A stretch of 64,000 nt of DNA from Spirochaetota bacterium (GCA_017999915.1 JAGNKX010000016.1:1-64000), one strand, 5' to 3'. Shown: positions 26,101 through 36,175, counted from the first letter of the stretch. A program made the numbers and translations. The notes: generated by a model from the sequence alone, not told the origin.

Positions 26101-28173
26101 ATGAAGAAAATTCTTTTCGGAATCATCGCGCTGTTACTAATAGTGGCAGCGCCGCTCAGCGCCGCCCCCCTTACACTGGGTACGGGGGACTCCTACGCGG
26201 TTCCCGCCGAAATCATGCGCGATGAAAAAGGCTCTCTCACCTTTGAAGACATCAGGAATTCGGCGTCATTCGTAAAAACGACGAAAAACGCCCTCGGTTT
26301 CATCAACGACGTCATCTGGGCGCGCTTCACCGTTGTGGTTCCCGAGGGAAATGAGACCGAATGGTTTCTCGAGATCGGGTACCCGCTGCTGAACAGCATC
26401 GACATCTATATCCCCGACGCGAACCATGATTACACGAAGAGACATTTCGGGAACAAGATTCCCTTCGACAAGAGGGACATCAATCATCACAATTTCCTGA
26501 TCCGGCTGAGCCGGGACCCCGGCACCTATACCTATTATGTCCGGTTCCAGTCGGAAAGCTCCATGAACATACCGATGACCATTCATTCATTGAAGAACGT
26601 CATCTCGGACATCAATATCCAGAAAACGATCTTCGGCCTCTTCTACGGCGCCCTGCTGATCATACTGGTCTACAACCTGCTCCTTGCCATCTCGATGAAA
26701 GACATCACCTACCTTTCCTACGCGGTCTTTATCGCCGCGCTGGTGCTGGTCTCCCTGGAGCTCAACGGCTACGGGTTCCAGTATATCTGGAAGAACACCA
26801 TGCTGATAAATGACCTGGTGCCGTTCTTCCTGTTCATGACGAATTTAACCCTGACGATTTTTTCAATTTTGTATATCGACTATCGGCTGCTGCCTAAATA
26901 TTTCAGGATCACGATGATGGCATATATCGTCACCATCGGCACGAGCCTGATACTGTCCCTCATCCTTCCCTACCACATAAGCATCATGGCAGGGGCGGCC
27001 GCCTACCTGCCCGGCATAGCGCTGGTAACGGTGATCGCGATAACGCTGATAATAAAAAAAAGGCGCGAGGCGAACTGGTATGCCATAGCATGGTCGTTCC
27101 TCTTCGCCGGCGTCATATTGACCGTGGGGAACCGCTTCGGCGTTCTGCCGAACTCGTTCCTCACGCTGTGGGGCTTCCAGATAGGGACGGTATTCTCCAT
27201 CGCCCTGTTCTCCCTCGGCCTTGCCGACCGGGTGAACACCCTGAAGAACAACCTTGAGGAGATGAACGTCAACCTGGAAAAAAAGGTCGAGGAGCGCACC
27301 AGGGAGCTCTCCCAGGCGAAGACCGAGACCGAGGCGACCATGGAGGAGCTCGAAGCCATCAACGACCAGCTGATCCATTCCAACCGCGACCTCGAGGACT
27401 CCCAGATGGTGTACCGGAAGGACATGAACATGGCCGCCTATCTCCAGTCATCACTCCTTCCGAAGAAGCCGCCTCACTCCGATATGTACGATTTCGCCCT
27501 CCTGTTTCTCCCCAAGGCGGGCGTATCGGGCGATTTCTATGACTTCTACATGGACGGGGACAGGGTCGTCGGCGTGGGGATCTTCGACGTGTCGGGCCAC
27601 GGCATCGCCCCGGGACTCCTTACCCTCATGGCGAAATCGATCATTTCCGTGAACTTCATGGAGCACAGGAACGCAAGCCTTGCCACCGTGGTGGAGAACA
27701 TCAACAGCAAGCTCATAACGGAGATCAAGGACGTGGACAATTACCTGACGGGCGTGATGCTCCGCTTCGACGGCGACCGGATCGAGTACATCAACTGCGC
27801 GCACCCGGACGTTATCTGCAAAAAGACCGATATCGACAGGACCGGCAAGGTCCTCGACAAGACGGGAAAGCGCGTCAGCGGGCCTATCCTCGGCATAGAT
27901 TCACAGGGGGCGATAGACAAGGTGGGATTCGATGAGATTTCCTTCAAGCTGAAACAGGGCGACAGCCTTCTGCTCTATACCGATTCAATGATCGAATCGA
28001 CTAACTCGGAAGGAAAGGCCTACGGCGAAACCATGATCATGAAATCGCTTCAGAACGCCGGGGGAGAGACAGCCCAGGAAATACTGAACAGCATCATCGG
28101 CGATTTTTTCAATTACATCGCCCCCCGCGAGATCACCGACGACCTGACGGTCATCCTCATCAGGAAAAAATAG
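26101..28173 (+). CDS. 7TMR-DISM membrane receptor with SpoIIE/PP2C phosphatase domain
   Basis: A 690-residue signalling protein. A signal peptide (MKKILFGIIALLLIVAAPLSA) precedes an extracytoplasmic 7TMR-DISM extracellular domain (about 25-165). Seven transmembrane helices follow (about 172-380), then a coiled coil (about 385-440), then a PP2C-type phosphatase (about 455-690) with the metal-binding motifs SGDFYDFYMDGD, FDVSGHGIAPGLLTLM and LLYTDSMIES. Such proteins sense an outside ligand and dephosphorylate an anti-sigma-factor antagonist; the STAS protein at 53.3 kb is a conceivable but unlinked partner. An upstream in-frame ATG at 26065 has the better ribosome site (AAAGGAG) but would put a perfect hairpin inside the gene. 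Confidence 0.88.
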   Translation: MKKILFGIIALLLIVAAPLSAAPLTLGTGDSYAVPAEIMRDEKGSLTFEDIRNSASFVKTTKNALGFINDVIWARFTVVVPEGNETEWFLEIGYPLLNSIDIYIPDANHDYTKRHFGNKIPFDKRDINHHNFLIRLSRDPGTYTYYVRFQSESSMNIPMTIHSLKNVISDINIQKTIFGLFYGALLIILVYNLLLAISMKDITYLSYAVFIAALVLVSLELNGYGFQYIWKNTMLINDLVPFFLFMTNLTLTIFSILYIDYRLLPKYFRITMMAYIVTIGTSLILSLILPYHISIMAGAAAYLPGIALVTVIAITLIIKKRREANWYAIAWSFLFAGVILTVGNRFGVLPNSFLTLWGFQIGTVFSIALFSLGLADRVNTLKNNLEEMNVNLEKKVEERTRELSQAKTETEATMEELEAINDQLIHSNRDLEDSQMVYRKDMNMAAYLQSSLLPKKPPHSDMYDFALLFLPKAGVSGDFYDFYMDGDRVVGVGIFDVSGHGIAPGLLTLMAKSIISVNFMEHRNASLATVVENINSKLITEIKDVDNYLTGVMLRFDGDRIEYINCAHPDVICKKTDIDRTGKVLDKTGKRVSGPILGIDSQGAIDKVGFDEISFKLKQGDSLLLYTDSMIESTNSEGKAYGETMIMKSLQNAGGETAQEILNSIIGDFFNYIAPREITDDLTVILIRKK

Positions 28174-28177
28174 AGGC

Positions 28178-28759
28178 TTACCCCTTGCCCGCGGCCCCGA
28201 TCGTCTCCCGGAGCTTGGCCATGGCCGGGCCATCCTCCCTCCACACGTAGCAGGTGTTGATCAGGGTTTTCATGAAAAATTCGGCCCTCGCCGGGTCAGC
28301 CATAAATGAAGCCATTTCCATCGGCTTCTGGGCTCGGCTTGAAAAAATGCCCTGGAGCGCCGCCGGGCCCATGGCGATGACAAGGGTCATCAGGTGGGTG
28401 CAGCTCCTGGTTCCTCCCAGGAGCGATTTTATCCTTGCGGAAAAGCCCTTCGTGATCCTCTCGCCCTTGATGACATCGAGGCTCCCCCGCACCGCCGAGC
28501 ACTCGTCGCGGGGAATGGCGACAAGCTCCAATTCGACGTCCTCAATGGTCAGGCTTGTAATCTCGACCAGGAGGCGCACGATCATGTGATGAATATCGCC
28601 GGCGGGTTTCTTCTCCCCCGTGGCGAGATAGTAATCCTTGAGGCGGCGGTCGACAAGGCGTCCCTCCACGACAACCCTGGTGTCGCCGGCGGGATAGGTC
28701 GCCATGGTAATCGTCCGTTCGTGGGCCTTTTCACCGGCCAATGCCATGAGTTTGCTCAT
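28178..28759 (-). CDS. DUF2889 domain protein
   Basis: A 193-residue cytoplasmic protein of the uncharacterised DUF2889 family. The family pattern is visible: ATYPAGDTRVVVEGRLVDRR, GDIHHMIVRLLVEITSLTIED, a Cys in PRDECSAVRGSL, ITKGFSARIKSLLGGTRSCTHLMTL and GPAALQGIF. The conserved His and Cys residues could form a metal site, but no function is known. ATG 28759 has GAGGTGACCCA ahead. It converges on the 7TMR-DISM gene with a four-base gap. Confidence 0.85.
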   Translation of the reverse strand: MSKLMALAGEKAHERTITMATYPAGDTRVVVEGRLVDRRLKDYYLATGEKKPAGDIHHMIVRLLVEITSLTIEDVELELVAIPRDECSAVRGSLDVIKGERITKGFSARIKSLLGGTRSCTHLMTLVIAMGPAALQGIFSSRAQKPMEMASFMADPARAEFFMKTLINTCYVWREDGPAMAKLRETIGAAGKG

Positions 28760-28784
28760 TGGGTCACCTCTGTTTATTGATCTT

Positions 28785-28818
28785 GTCATTACGAGGAGCG
28801 CAGCGACGAAGTAATCTT
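28785..28818. repeat. Dispersed palindromic repeat of the ATTACGAGGAGCG...GAAGTAATC type
   Basis: The sequence CATTACGAGGAGCGCAGCG followed by ACGAAGTAATC is a near-palindrome. From memory this type is scattered in intergenic DNA of many bacteria. It lies just upstream of the DUF2889 gene. Confidence 0.6.
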
Positions 28819-28865
28819 GTTATTCTTATATTAGACTTGGTGCATAACTCAATAATCTGTTATAT

Positions 28866-28986
28866 TCCCTCACCCCCCGGCCCCTCTCCCATTGAGAATT
28901 AAAGAAAGGAGAGGGGTGCATACAGAGAAGCCCTCTCCTTTTTCCCAAGCTTAATGGGAGAGGGCACGCCTAAGGCGGGGTGAGGG
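28866..28986. repeat. MITE-like CCCTCACCCC...GGGGTGAGGG repeat, full copy
   Basis: Outer ends CCCTCACCCC and GGGGTGAGGG are inverted. Inside are CCCTCTCCCATTGAGAATTA and AAGCTTAATGGGAGAGGG arms. The same structure occurs at 60091-60236 and a shortened one at 163-212. Confidence 0.65.
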
Positions 28987-28997
28987 CTCCCAGACAT

Positions 28998-29951
28998 TCA
29001 TAGTATCTCCTTCAGCGGTGCGTATTTTTTCTCTGAGAGATCGAACTCGAAGTGCCGCCGCTCCCCCTCCTCGTCTATAAAGGAGACGCGAAAGGTGTCC
29101 GATATGAAGGCGTTTTTTCCCAGCTCGATGATGCCGTAATCGCGCAGCTGCGTCAGGTAGGTCCGGATGATGCCGAAGGCCATCTTTTGAATGTCCAGGT
29201 CGCGATGGTGCTCATGGTCATAGAGGCCCAGGTTCACGTCAGCCACGCGGTACTCTCCCATGCAGGTATCGACGTTGATGCCGGTCTCCACGCCGTAGCG
29301 CTGCCAGAAATGCACCGAGTTGAAAAATGCCAGGGTTCCCGCGGCCTCGCCGGACAGGGGATAATGAAAGTCGGTAATCCTCTTCAGATCGGGGTGGTCG
29401 ATGACCGACATGAGGGGCTGAGCCACGAATTTCTTGATCCGGCCGAGCTCGCGCCAGAAGCTGGCCCGCGCGAAATCATGGCCCCTGAGGAGGGCTCCGC
29501 CCAGGGCCAGGACGAAATGCGATCCGAAATAGTTCGGCACCACGTCGGCGTCAAGGAAAACCAGGGCTACCTCCCGGGGATCAAGGCCCTTTGCGGCGGT
29601 GCCGCTTATGTGATAGACGGCGCGGCGCATATCGGCCCCCTTCCCCATTTCATCGCCCATGTCGGGGACCCTGCAATCGTTGCAGATCAGGATCTCCGAG
29701 CCGTCCCAGGCCTCCCGTGCCTTTCGCTCCGTCTCTTCCTCGGTATTCCCTGAGCGGCGGTGCGATACCAGTATCCCGTCGATAAAATCGCTAAGTTCAG
29801 ACCTGAGGAGACGTATCTTGTCGTAAATAAGCCGGGCCTCCCGCTCGCCGAAGGTGGAAAAAACAACGATGATCTTCCTATTCCCCTTCAGTTTAAGGAG
29901 GTCTTCTTTCCTGAATTCGGAGCATTCATATTGTGTTATGGTCTTCATCAT
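28998..29951 (-). CDS. GpgS-like GT-A glycosyltransferase
   Basis: A 317-residue GT-A fold enzyme resembling glucosyl-3-phosphoglycerate synthases. The metal-binding motif is FLDADVV near 132-138 (D134 and D136). GKGADMRRAVY near 103-113 matches the GKGEAMW segment of GpgS, YPLSGEAAGT matches its PLSGE acceptor-loop motif, and HEHHRDLDIQKMA matches the C-terminal metal His region. GpgS proteins make compatible-solute or polymethylated-glycan precursors; no phosphatase partner is next to it, so the substrate is open. The first Met is used; a second Met one codon later is equally likely. Confidence 0.75.
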   Translation of the reverse strand: MMKTITQYECSEFRKEDLLKLKGNRKIIVVFSTFGEREARLIYDKIRLLRSELSDFIDGILVSHRRSGNTEEETERKAREAWDGSEILICNDCRVPDMGDEMGKGADMRRAVYHISGTAAKGLDPREVALVFLDADVVPNYFGSHFVLALGGALLRGHDFARASFWRELGRIKKFVAQPLMSVIDHPDLKRITDFHYPLSGEAAGTLAFFNSVHFWQRYGVETGINVDTCMGEYRVADVNLGLYDHEHHRDLDIQKMAFGIIRTYLTQLRDYGIIELGKNAFISDTFRVSFIDEEGERRHFEFDLSEKKYAPLKEIL

Positions 29952-30243
29952 TTCAACGCCTGAGGTTAAACCTCTATTTCATTTTACCGATATTGTCAAG
30001 CCCATTCTATTTTAGTCATTTTATAATATATGTTCAATATTTTTCCGCTAAAACTTCTATGAAGCAATCAGATCCACAAAGATATTATTATTTAATGTAT
30101 TAATACCACTAAAATAACCGATTAATAGTAGTGGAGAGAATCGAGTATCGCAGGGGATGCCACTCTCTCCATTCCAGGGCCCTGCAACACGACCTTCTGC
30201 TTCAAGAGAGGGTTTTAGCATTATCGGAAAAGGACATCAGCGT

Positions 30244-32073
30244 ATGAAAACCATCAATGCAGCAGCACTATCGCTCATCTTCATAATTGCCGCTTCCTGC
30301 AGCAACACCACGACCGGGAAGGGATCCTCAAGCGAGCCGCTGTTCCTATCTCTTCTCTTAAGCGGCTCATCCGGAACCGGTTCGATCAGGGTCGCTTCAA
30401 TGGTACCGGCCAACTCATCGACCAGCATAGCCTATGACACGACGGTCACGGCCGTTTTCAACGACGAGGTGAAGTGCTCCACCGTAACGACCCAAACCTT
30501 TACCCTGGCGGACGGCACGGCGCCGGTCGCCGGCACGGTATACTGCACCGGTCTCACCGCCATTTTCACGCCATCGACGGCCCTTTCCGCAAACACGCAG
30601 TACACGGCGACACTGGCCGGCACCGTGGAGAACCTGAAGGGCGAGGTTATGGGAGAAACCCAGTCCTGGACCTTCACGACCGAGCCGGGCGGGCCGTCGG
30701 TAAGCGCCACCACCCCTTCCGCAGGGGCGACGGGTGTTTCCCGGAACGCCGTCATCACGGCCACCTTCAGCGAAGAGGTGAAATGCTCCACGGTCACCTC
30801 CTCGAGCTTTACCCTGTCGGACGGCGCCGCCACCGTGGCCGGCACCGTGGCGTGCACCGGCCTCACCGCGATATTCATGCCCGGGACGAGCCTGGCGGCG
30901 GGCTCATCCTATACCGCCACCATCACAACGGCCGTGCAGAACCTGGCCGGAAATCCCATAGCCGCGGACCATGCCTGGACCTTCACCACGGGATCGGCGC
31001 CGACCCTGGAACAGAAGATGCGCGGCCTGTGGATAATCGGCGGGACCGCGGACCTCACCGGGACATCAGTAATACCGGAGATCGACATGTATGACCCGAT
31101 GACCGATACATGGTACCCGGACGTTGCCGCCGGGGCATCGGGCACCTATGTGCCGACCGCCTTCAATTCGGCCGCAAGCATGAACGGAAAAATATACGTG
31201 ATGGGGGGCGCCGTGAATTCAGGGGCGGCCACCTTTGCCGTGGTTGAATACGACATTGCGGCAAACACATGGACGACAAGAACGAACATACAGAATAGCG
31301 GAGTGAACACCGCGCTGATGGCCTCCACGGCATACACCTATGCGAACAATATATATCTCATGGGAGGATCAACCACGACCACCACGGCCGGCGTTGCCGC
31401 CTATCATCTCAGGTACAATCCCGCGGCCGGCGCATACGGCACCTGGTACAATACGCCCCCCGCCGCGTATACGACGGCGCGGTCCGGCATGGGCTCAGCC
31501 TGCATCGGCGGCATAACGTATTACTTTGGCGGAAGGATAGCGGCGGGAACCGGCGTGACGACAAACACGGCTTATACGATAGCGACCAATGCGTATTCCG
31601 CGGCATTGACCGCGATAACCGCCCGGGGCGGCATGGCCTATGCGTCCAATTCAGGAACGAACGGCACCTATGTATTCATAGTCGGCGGAGCAACGGCATT
31701 TTCAGTCGCCACGGCCTATTTCAGCGCAAATCCCACCTACGTGGCCCAGGCCAACAGCTTCCAGATATTCACTCCCGGGGGCGGCGGCGCCGGCACGGTA
31801 ACGAACGGCAGATATCACCCCGCCTTCGATGGAGGCACGACAACCGGCATCGTGCACGCCGGCGCGGCAGTGTCCCCCTATAACGGAATTAACGCCGGTG
31901 ACCCGACCCTTTACGTGTTCGGCGGCCTGCAAAATCAGTCGATCGTGACCAACGAAGTATGGTCGATTACGGCCAACGATACCCTTGGCGGATATCCCAC
32001 CGCGACCTGGTACGCGAAAACAGCTATGCCCCGCCCACGATTCGGCCATAGCGTCGTCGCTGCGGAACAGTGA
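30244..32073 (+). CDS. Lipoprotein with two SbsA-type Ig-like domains and Kelch repeats
   Basis: A 609-residue lipoprotein: signal peptide with lipobox IIAASC (Cys about residue 20), then two tandem Ig-like domains of the SbsA/Big_5 type (about 42-145 and 147-253). Both contain the paired segments VKCSTVT and CTGLTAIF and end in SWTFTT or AWTFTT. A Kelch beta-propeller follows (about 258-605), with GG-containing blades such as YVMGGAVNSGAATF, YLMGGSTTT and YVFGGLQNQ. The domains suggest surface binding to protein or carbohydrate. AAAGGA ahead supports this Met over an upstream in-frame ATG at 30157. The 290-base AT-rich region before it contains no other gene. Confidence 0.85.
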   Translation: MKTINAAALSLIFIIAASCSNTTTGKGSSSEPLFLSLLLSGSSGTGSIRVASMVPANSSTSIAYDTTVTAVFNDEVKCSTVTTQTFTLADGTAPVAGTVYCTGLTAIFTPSTALSANTQYTATLAGTVENLKGEVMGETQSWTFTTEPGGPSVSATTPSAGATGVSRNAVITATFSEEVKCSTVTSSSFTLSDGAATVAGTVACTGLTAIFMPGTSLAAGSSYTATITTAVQNLAGNPIAADHAWTFTTGSAPTLEQKMRGLWIIGGTADLTGTSVIPEIDMYDPMTDTWYPDVAAGASGTYVPTAFNSAASMNGKIYVMGGAVNSGAATFAVVEYDIAANTWTTRTNIQNSGVNTALMASTAYTYANNIYLMGGSTTTTTAGVAAYHLRYNPAAGAYGTWYNTPPAAYTTARSGMGSACIGGITYYFGGRIAAGTGVTTNTAYTIATNAYSAALTAITARGGMAYASNSGTNGTYVFIVGGATAFSVATAYFSANPTYVAQANSFQIFTPGGGGAGTVTNGRYHPAFDGGTTTGIVHAGAAVSPYNGINAGDPTLYVFGGLQNQSIVTNEVWSITANDTLGGYPTATWYAKTAMPRPRFGHSVVAAEQ

Positions 32074-32126
32074 CGGCACACGAACGGGTGCAGCGCGAAA
32101 GGAGTCGGGGAAAAGGGAAGGATTGG

Positions 32127-33275
32127 CTAACGCCTGTTAGTCTTTATGATGTCAATTACATTCTCGATGACGTAATCGATCTCGGTGTCGGTCATGGCGG
32201 GGAATATCGGCAGAGAGAAGGTCCGCTCAAAGACCCAGCGGCTGTTGTCGTAGCCCTCTCCGGTTAAACCGAGGCCGCGGTAGTACGTGAATTCGTACAG
32301 GGGGATGAAATGCACGCTCAGGCCTATCCCCCGGTCGCGCATCATCTCGATGAACCGGTCCCTGGTGATGGAAAGCGACTCGATGTTCAAATCAACTGGA
32401 TATAGGTACCATGAGGTTTCCCGGTCCGGCTTCACGGTGTAGAGGATGAGCCCGTCCAGTCCCCGGAAAGCCTCTGTGTAGCGCCGCGCGACCCGCTTCC
32501 TCATTTCCCAGATCTTTTCCGCCTTCCTGAGCTGCTCGATGCCGATGGCGGAGGCGATGTCCGTGGTGTTGTACTTGAACCCGGCCTCTATCACATCATA
32601 TTGCCAGAAGCTCTTCGAGTTGGCCCTCTGCCACGCGTCGCGATTGATGCCGTGGAGGCGGAGCAGGCGCGCCTTCTTTGCCCAATCGTCATGGTCTGTG
32701 CAGAGCATCCCGCCCTCGCCGGTGGTGATGGTCTTGGTGGCGTAAAAGCTGAAGCAGGTGGCGTCGCCGAGGGAGCCGACGGCCCTGCCATGGTACCAGG
32801 CGGGCAGGCAGTGCGCCGCGTCCTCGATGACCGCGAGGCCGCGGCTCCGCGCGATTTCCATGATCTCGTCCATGTCGCAGGGCTGTCCCGCGTAATGCAC
32901 CGGCATGACGGCCCTGGTGCGGTCGGTTATCTTTTCCTCTATTTTATTGACGTCGATCAGGTGGGTCTCCCGCTCGATATCGACCATGACCGGCCGGGCG
33001 TTGAAGTAGCGGACCACCTCGGCCGTGGCGGTGAAGGTTATGGCGGGGACCAGCACCTCGTCGCCCTCCCCGAGGCCCATGCAGGCCAGGGCGAGGTGCA
33101 TCGCGGCGGTGGCGGAATTGACCGATACCGCGTGGCCGCACCCCACGTACTTCTTGAAATCATCCTCGAAGGCCGCGGTCTTGACGCCGGCCGTGAGCCA
33201 TCCGGCGCGCATCATCTCGGTGACTGCGGCTATTTCATCTTCGGTGATATACGGTTTATGAAAGGGAACATTCAT
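32127..33275 (-). CDS. DegT/DnrJ/EryC1/StrS sugar aminotransferase
   Basis: A 382-residue PLP enzyme that adds an amino group to a nucleotide-linked keto-sugar, as ArnB or PseC do. The PLP Lys is in FSFYATKTITTGEGGML near 177-193. GQPCDMDEIMEIARSRG and VIEDAAHCLPAWYHG carry the cofactor Asp and His neighbourhood, and SVNSATAAMHLAL binds the phosphate. The downstream gene starts 66 bases away and codes for a nucleotide-sugar epimerase on the same strand, so the pair likely makes an amino-sugar for lipopolysaccharide or glycan. The start ATG has only a weak ribosome site. Confidence 0.9.
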   Translation of the reverse strand: MNVPFHKPYITEDEIAAVTEMMRAGWLTAGVKTAAFEDDFKKYVGCGHAVSVNSATAAMHLALACMGLGEGDEVLVPAITFTATAEVVRYFNARPVMVDIERETHLIDVNKIEEKITDRTRAVMPVHYAGQPCDMDEIMEIARSRGLAVIEDAAHCLPAWYHGRAVGSLGDATCFSFYATKTITTGEGGMLCTDHDDWAKKARLLRLHGINRDAWQRANSKSFWQYDVIEAGFKYNTTDIASAIGIEQLRKAEKIWEMRKRVARRYTEAFRGLDGLILYTVKPDRETSWYLYPVDLNIESLSITRDRFIEMMRDRGIGLSVHFIPLYEFTYYRGLGLTGEGYDNSRWVFERTFSLPIFPAMTDTEIDYVIENVIDIIKTNRR

Positions 33276-33341
33276 ACTTATCTATCGGCAGGGGAGAAGT
33301 CTTTGATCTGCAAAATTCGGGACCGTCCTCGAAAATCGGCG

Positions 33342-34394
33342 TCAACGGCCGTAGTAATCCAGGTACCACGCGACAAAGCGCCCGATCCCGTCGTCAAGGG
33401 TCGTTGAAGGGGCATAGCCCATGTCTTTAATGAGATCGGAGACATCGGCATAGGTGGCCACGACATCGCCCGGCTGCATGGGCATCATTTTCATGATCGC
33501 CTTTTTCCCCAGCTTCCGCTCGATGGTGTTGATAAAATCAAGGAGCTTTACCGGCGCGCTGTTACCGATATTGTAGATCCGGTAGGGGGCCCTGGAGCCG
33601 GCAGGGTCGGGATCGGCGCCATTCCACGAGGGATTCTCCTTCGGCGGACGATCGATCACCCTGACAACGCCCTCCACGATGTCGTCGATATAGGTAAAAT
33701 CCCTCTGCATGTCGCCGTTGTTGAAGACCTGGATCTCCTTGCCTTCCATGATGGTTTTCGTGAAAAGAATGGGCGCCATGTCCGGCCTGCCCCAGGGACC
33801 GTACACGGTGAAAAAACGGAGACCGGTGACGGGGATGCCGAAGAGGCAGCTGTAGGAATGGGCCATCAGCTCGTTCGATTTTTTCGTCGCCCCGTAAAAG
33901 CTCACCGGGTGGTCCACGTTGTCGGCCGTGCTGAAGGGCATCTTTTCATTCAGGCCGTACACGGAGGAGCTGCTGGCGAAGGCCAGGTGCTTCACCGCGT
34001 GGTGGCGGCACATTTCAAGGATGTTGAGAAAGCCGGTTATGTTCGAATCGACATAGGCGTAGGGGTTCTGGAGCGAATACCGGACGCCGGCCTGGGCCGC
34101 CAGGTGGCACACCGCGTCGAAACCCTCCCGCTCGAAGAGCGCCCCAAGGCCGTCGCGGTCAAGAAGGTCCATCAGGATAAAGCGGTACCCCGGCCAGGAT
34201 TTACTGAGAGCCTCGGAGCCGCGGCGCACGTCCTCTTTGCCGATGCCGGAGGCGGCGAGCCTGCCGTATTTCAGTCCGGTGTCATAGTAATCGTTGATAT
34301 TGTCGATGCCGACGACTACATCGCCGCGTGCCGCCAGCTTCCCGGCGACATGGAAACCGATAAATCCGGCCGAACCGGTCACGAGAATCTTCAA
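33342..34394 (-). CDS. NAD-dependent nucleotide-sugar epimerase (UDP-glucuronate 4-epimerase-like)
   Basis: A 350-residue extended short-chain dehydrogenase. The glycine motif is [11 protein letters not shown] near 5-15, the Ser and YxxxK catalytic block is SSSVYGL and [17 protein letters not shown] near 121-165, and the product resembles UDP-glucuronate 4-epimerases. The start is taken as TTG at 34394 because AAGGACAGGG stands ahead and the protein then opens with KILVTG; the ATG at 34472 would add 26 residues unlike the family. It probably works with the neighbouring aminotransferase in nucleotide-sugar supply. Confidence 0.87.
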   Translation of the reverse strand: MKILVTGSAGFIGFHVAGKLAARGDVVVGIDNINDYYDTGLKYGRLAASGIGKEDVRRGSEALSKSWPGYRFILMDLLDRDGLGALFEREGFDAVCHLAAQAGVRYSLQNPYAYVDSNITGFLNILEMCRHHAVKHLAFASSSSVYGLNEKMPFSTADNVDHPVSFYGATKKSNELMAHSYSCLFGIPVTGLRFFTVYGPWGRPDMAPILFTKTIMEGKEIQVFNNGDMQRDFTYIDDIVEGVVRVIDRPPKENPSWNGADPDPAGSRAPYRIYNIGNSAPVKLLDFINTIERKLGKKAIMKMMPMQPGDVVATYADVSDLIKDMGYAPSTTLDDGIGRFVAWYLDYYGR

Positions 34395-34520
34395 GGCCCT
34401 GTCCTTATTACGAGTGCGTCCCAGGTATTGGCGCGCACCCTGACTTTGTTTCAGCGACCATAGGGAGGGCATGGTGCCGTGTCAAGAGAAAAAAGCCGCG
34501 CCCCTTCGCGCAGGCGGGTC

Positions 34521-35576
34521 CTATATCTCCACCCGGCTAACGCGCCGCTCGCCCACCATGACGGCCCGGTCGGTCTTCATCACCGGATCATCCGCCGAAC
34601 AGCCGAGGAGCGGGACGCCGTCCCGCATGAGGCCGATCACCGAGAATCTATTCTCCAGGCCCCACAGCACGAGCTCCCGGTATTTCCAATCCTTCATCTT
34701 CCTGATGTCAACGAAATAGATCTGGCTCCCCTCGCGGTTGCTCATGAGATCCTCGAGGATGTTCTTCAGGCCCGGGTCCTGGAGCTCCTGTATGATGAGG
34801 TTGGCGGCGAACTGCGAGACGCAGATGACGCTGTTGCACCCCGCCAGCTCGAACTGCCGTATCTTCTGCGGATCGAGGACCTCCGCGATGGTGAATATAT
34901 CGGGATTGAGCTTTTCGATGACCAGCGTGGTGACCAGGTTCTGGTCGTCGGAATGGGGATCGCTCCGATCCCTGGAAAGGATGATGGCGTTGCTGGCCTT
35001 CTCCAGATTGGCCTGCCTGAGCGTCGCCTCTTCGGTGGGATTGCCCCTGACGAAATGGACCCCCTCCTCATGGAGGCGCTGGGGAATCGTTTCAAGCTTT
35101 TCATCGATGAGGCATATCTCCTTTTCCCTGGTGGAGGGATCGAGCCTGAGCTCCTCGATGATGTTCATGATCTCATCAAGCCTGCTGAAGTTAACGATGA
35201 TGACGTGGTTGTTGGATTTTACGGTGAGCATGCCCTGGAGCCTCCTCGATTGTGATTCTATGAGATTGGACGCGACCTCGGATATGATAAACCCGAGGAA
35301 GCCGATGCCGAAGACCATGGTCGGGACGCCGACCAGGTACCGCCCGCCGGCGGAGACGGGAAAATAATCGCCGTAACCGACCGTGGCCATGGTGACCAGC
35401 GTCCACCAGAGGGCGTCAAGCCATCCCAGGTCAGGCTTTTTCGGCAATTCGAAGAAGAGGTATCCCGACGTGGAATACCATATAAGGCAGAGGAATATCA
35501 GCGCCACCTTTCCCTTGTTCCCCAGGGTCGTGGAGATGCCTCTTTTCCTGAAGAGAAGCCACAGCACTCTGAACAT
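34521..35576 (-). CDS. Potassium channel with RCK (TrkA-N) domains
   Basis: A 351-residue channel of the MthK/Kch type. Two helices (about 22-42 and 75-100) flank the pore with selectivity filter TVGYGD at 65-70. A cytoplasmic RCK domain follows (about 117-240) with a Rossmann start NHVIIVNFSRLDEI, and a second regulatory half (about 240-351). It gates K+ flow, probably under ligand control. The start ATG shares its A with the TGA stop of the upstream nuclease-like gene, and GGAGG lies seven bases ahead, so the two proteins are made together. Confidence 0.9.
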   Translation of the reverse strand: MFRVLWLLFRKRGISTTLGNKGKVALIFLCLIWYSTSGYLFFELPKKPDLGWLDALWWTLVTMATVGYGDYFPVSAGGRYLVGVPTMVFGIGFLGFIISEVASNLIESQSRRLQGMLTVKSNNHVIIVNFSRLDEIMNIIEELRLDPSTREKEICLIDEKLETIPQRLHEEGVHFVRGNPTEEATLRQANLEKASNAIILSRDRSDPHSDDQNLVTTLVIEKLNPDIFTIAEVLDPQKIRQFELAGCNSVICVSQFAANLIIQELQDPGLKNILEDLMSNREGSQIYFVDIRKMKDWKYRELVLWGLENRFSVIGLMRDGVPLLGCSADDPVMKTDRAVMVGERRVSRVEI

Positions 35577-36175
35577 CACTTAACCTCCTTCTTCCGGCGA
35601 TTGTGATCCCAGACCTTTTTCAATACCCGGGACCTAATCACGATACCGGTGTCGCCCCAGAGCCCGGCCTTCCCCCGTTCCGCTGCTGATTCCGCCGCGA
35701 GATACGCATCCATCCTCGGGAAGGGATATTTCGAATACACGAGGCATATTCCCTTTGAAACCATCTCATATCCGACATCGGCGCTGTTCATCTGCACAAA
35801 GGCAAGGACCCTCCTGTTCTCATCCTGCCGGAACTTGTCAAACTGCAGCTCGACCTCCCTGTTGAGCACCGTATTCTCCAGGTAGTTCATCGCCGCCCTT
35901 CCCTGGCCCTGGGTCAGGGTATCATTGGCGGTGGCGTCGAAGGACCATATGCCGAGGATACGCACGATGAACCGGGCCTCCCCCATGTTCACCGAGATCT
36001 CGTCGCCGTCGATGATGGCGGCGACCGTCACCTTACGGCCCGAAGGGAACTCGGCCGGTCCCCCGGGATCGCTGAGCCTGTTCTTGAAGGTGATCACATT
36101 GACCGTAAAAAACACAGAGGTGCCGATAAACACCAGGGTTACCAGCCAGAATACACCGCTCAGGGATGGTCGCAT
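35576..36175 (-). CDS. Membrane-anchored SNase-like protein, probably inactive
   Basis: A 199-residue protein with an N-terminal helix (about 7-28) and a staphylococcal-nuclease-like OB domain (about 48-190). Fold motifs are seen in KVTVAAIIDGDEISVNMG, FIVRILGIWSF, REVELQFDK and RRVLAFVQM. The usual IGIDTPE block that supplies the catalytic Glu is replaced by LGIWSFD, so nuclease activity is doubtful, though one catalytic-type Arg (in RRVLAF) is kept. It is translationally coupled to the K+ channel gene, a pairing that suggests a membrane or binding role rather than DNA cleavage. Confidence 0.75.
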   Translation of the reverse strand: MRPSLSGVFWLVTLVFIGTSVFFTVNVITFKNRLSDPGGPAEFPSGRKVTVAAIIDGDEISVNMGEARFIVRILGIWSFDATANDTLTQGQGRAAMNYLENTVLNREVELQFDKFRQDENRRVLAFVQMNSADVGYEMVSKGICLVYSKYPFPRMDAYLAAESAAERGKAGLWGDTGIVIRSRVLKKVWDHNRRKKEVK

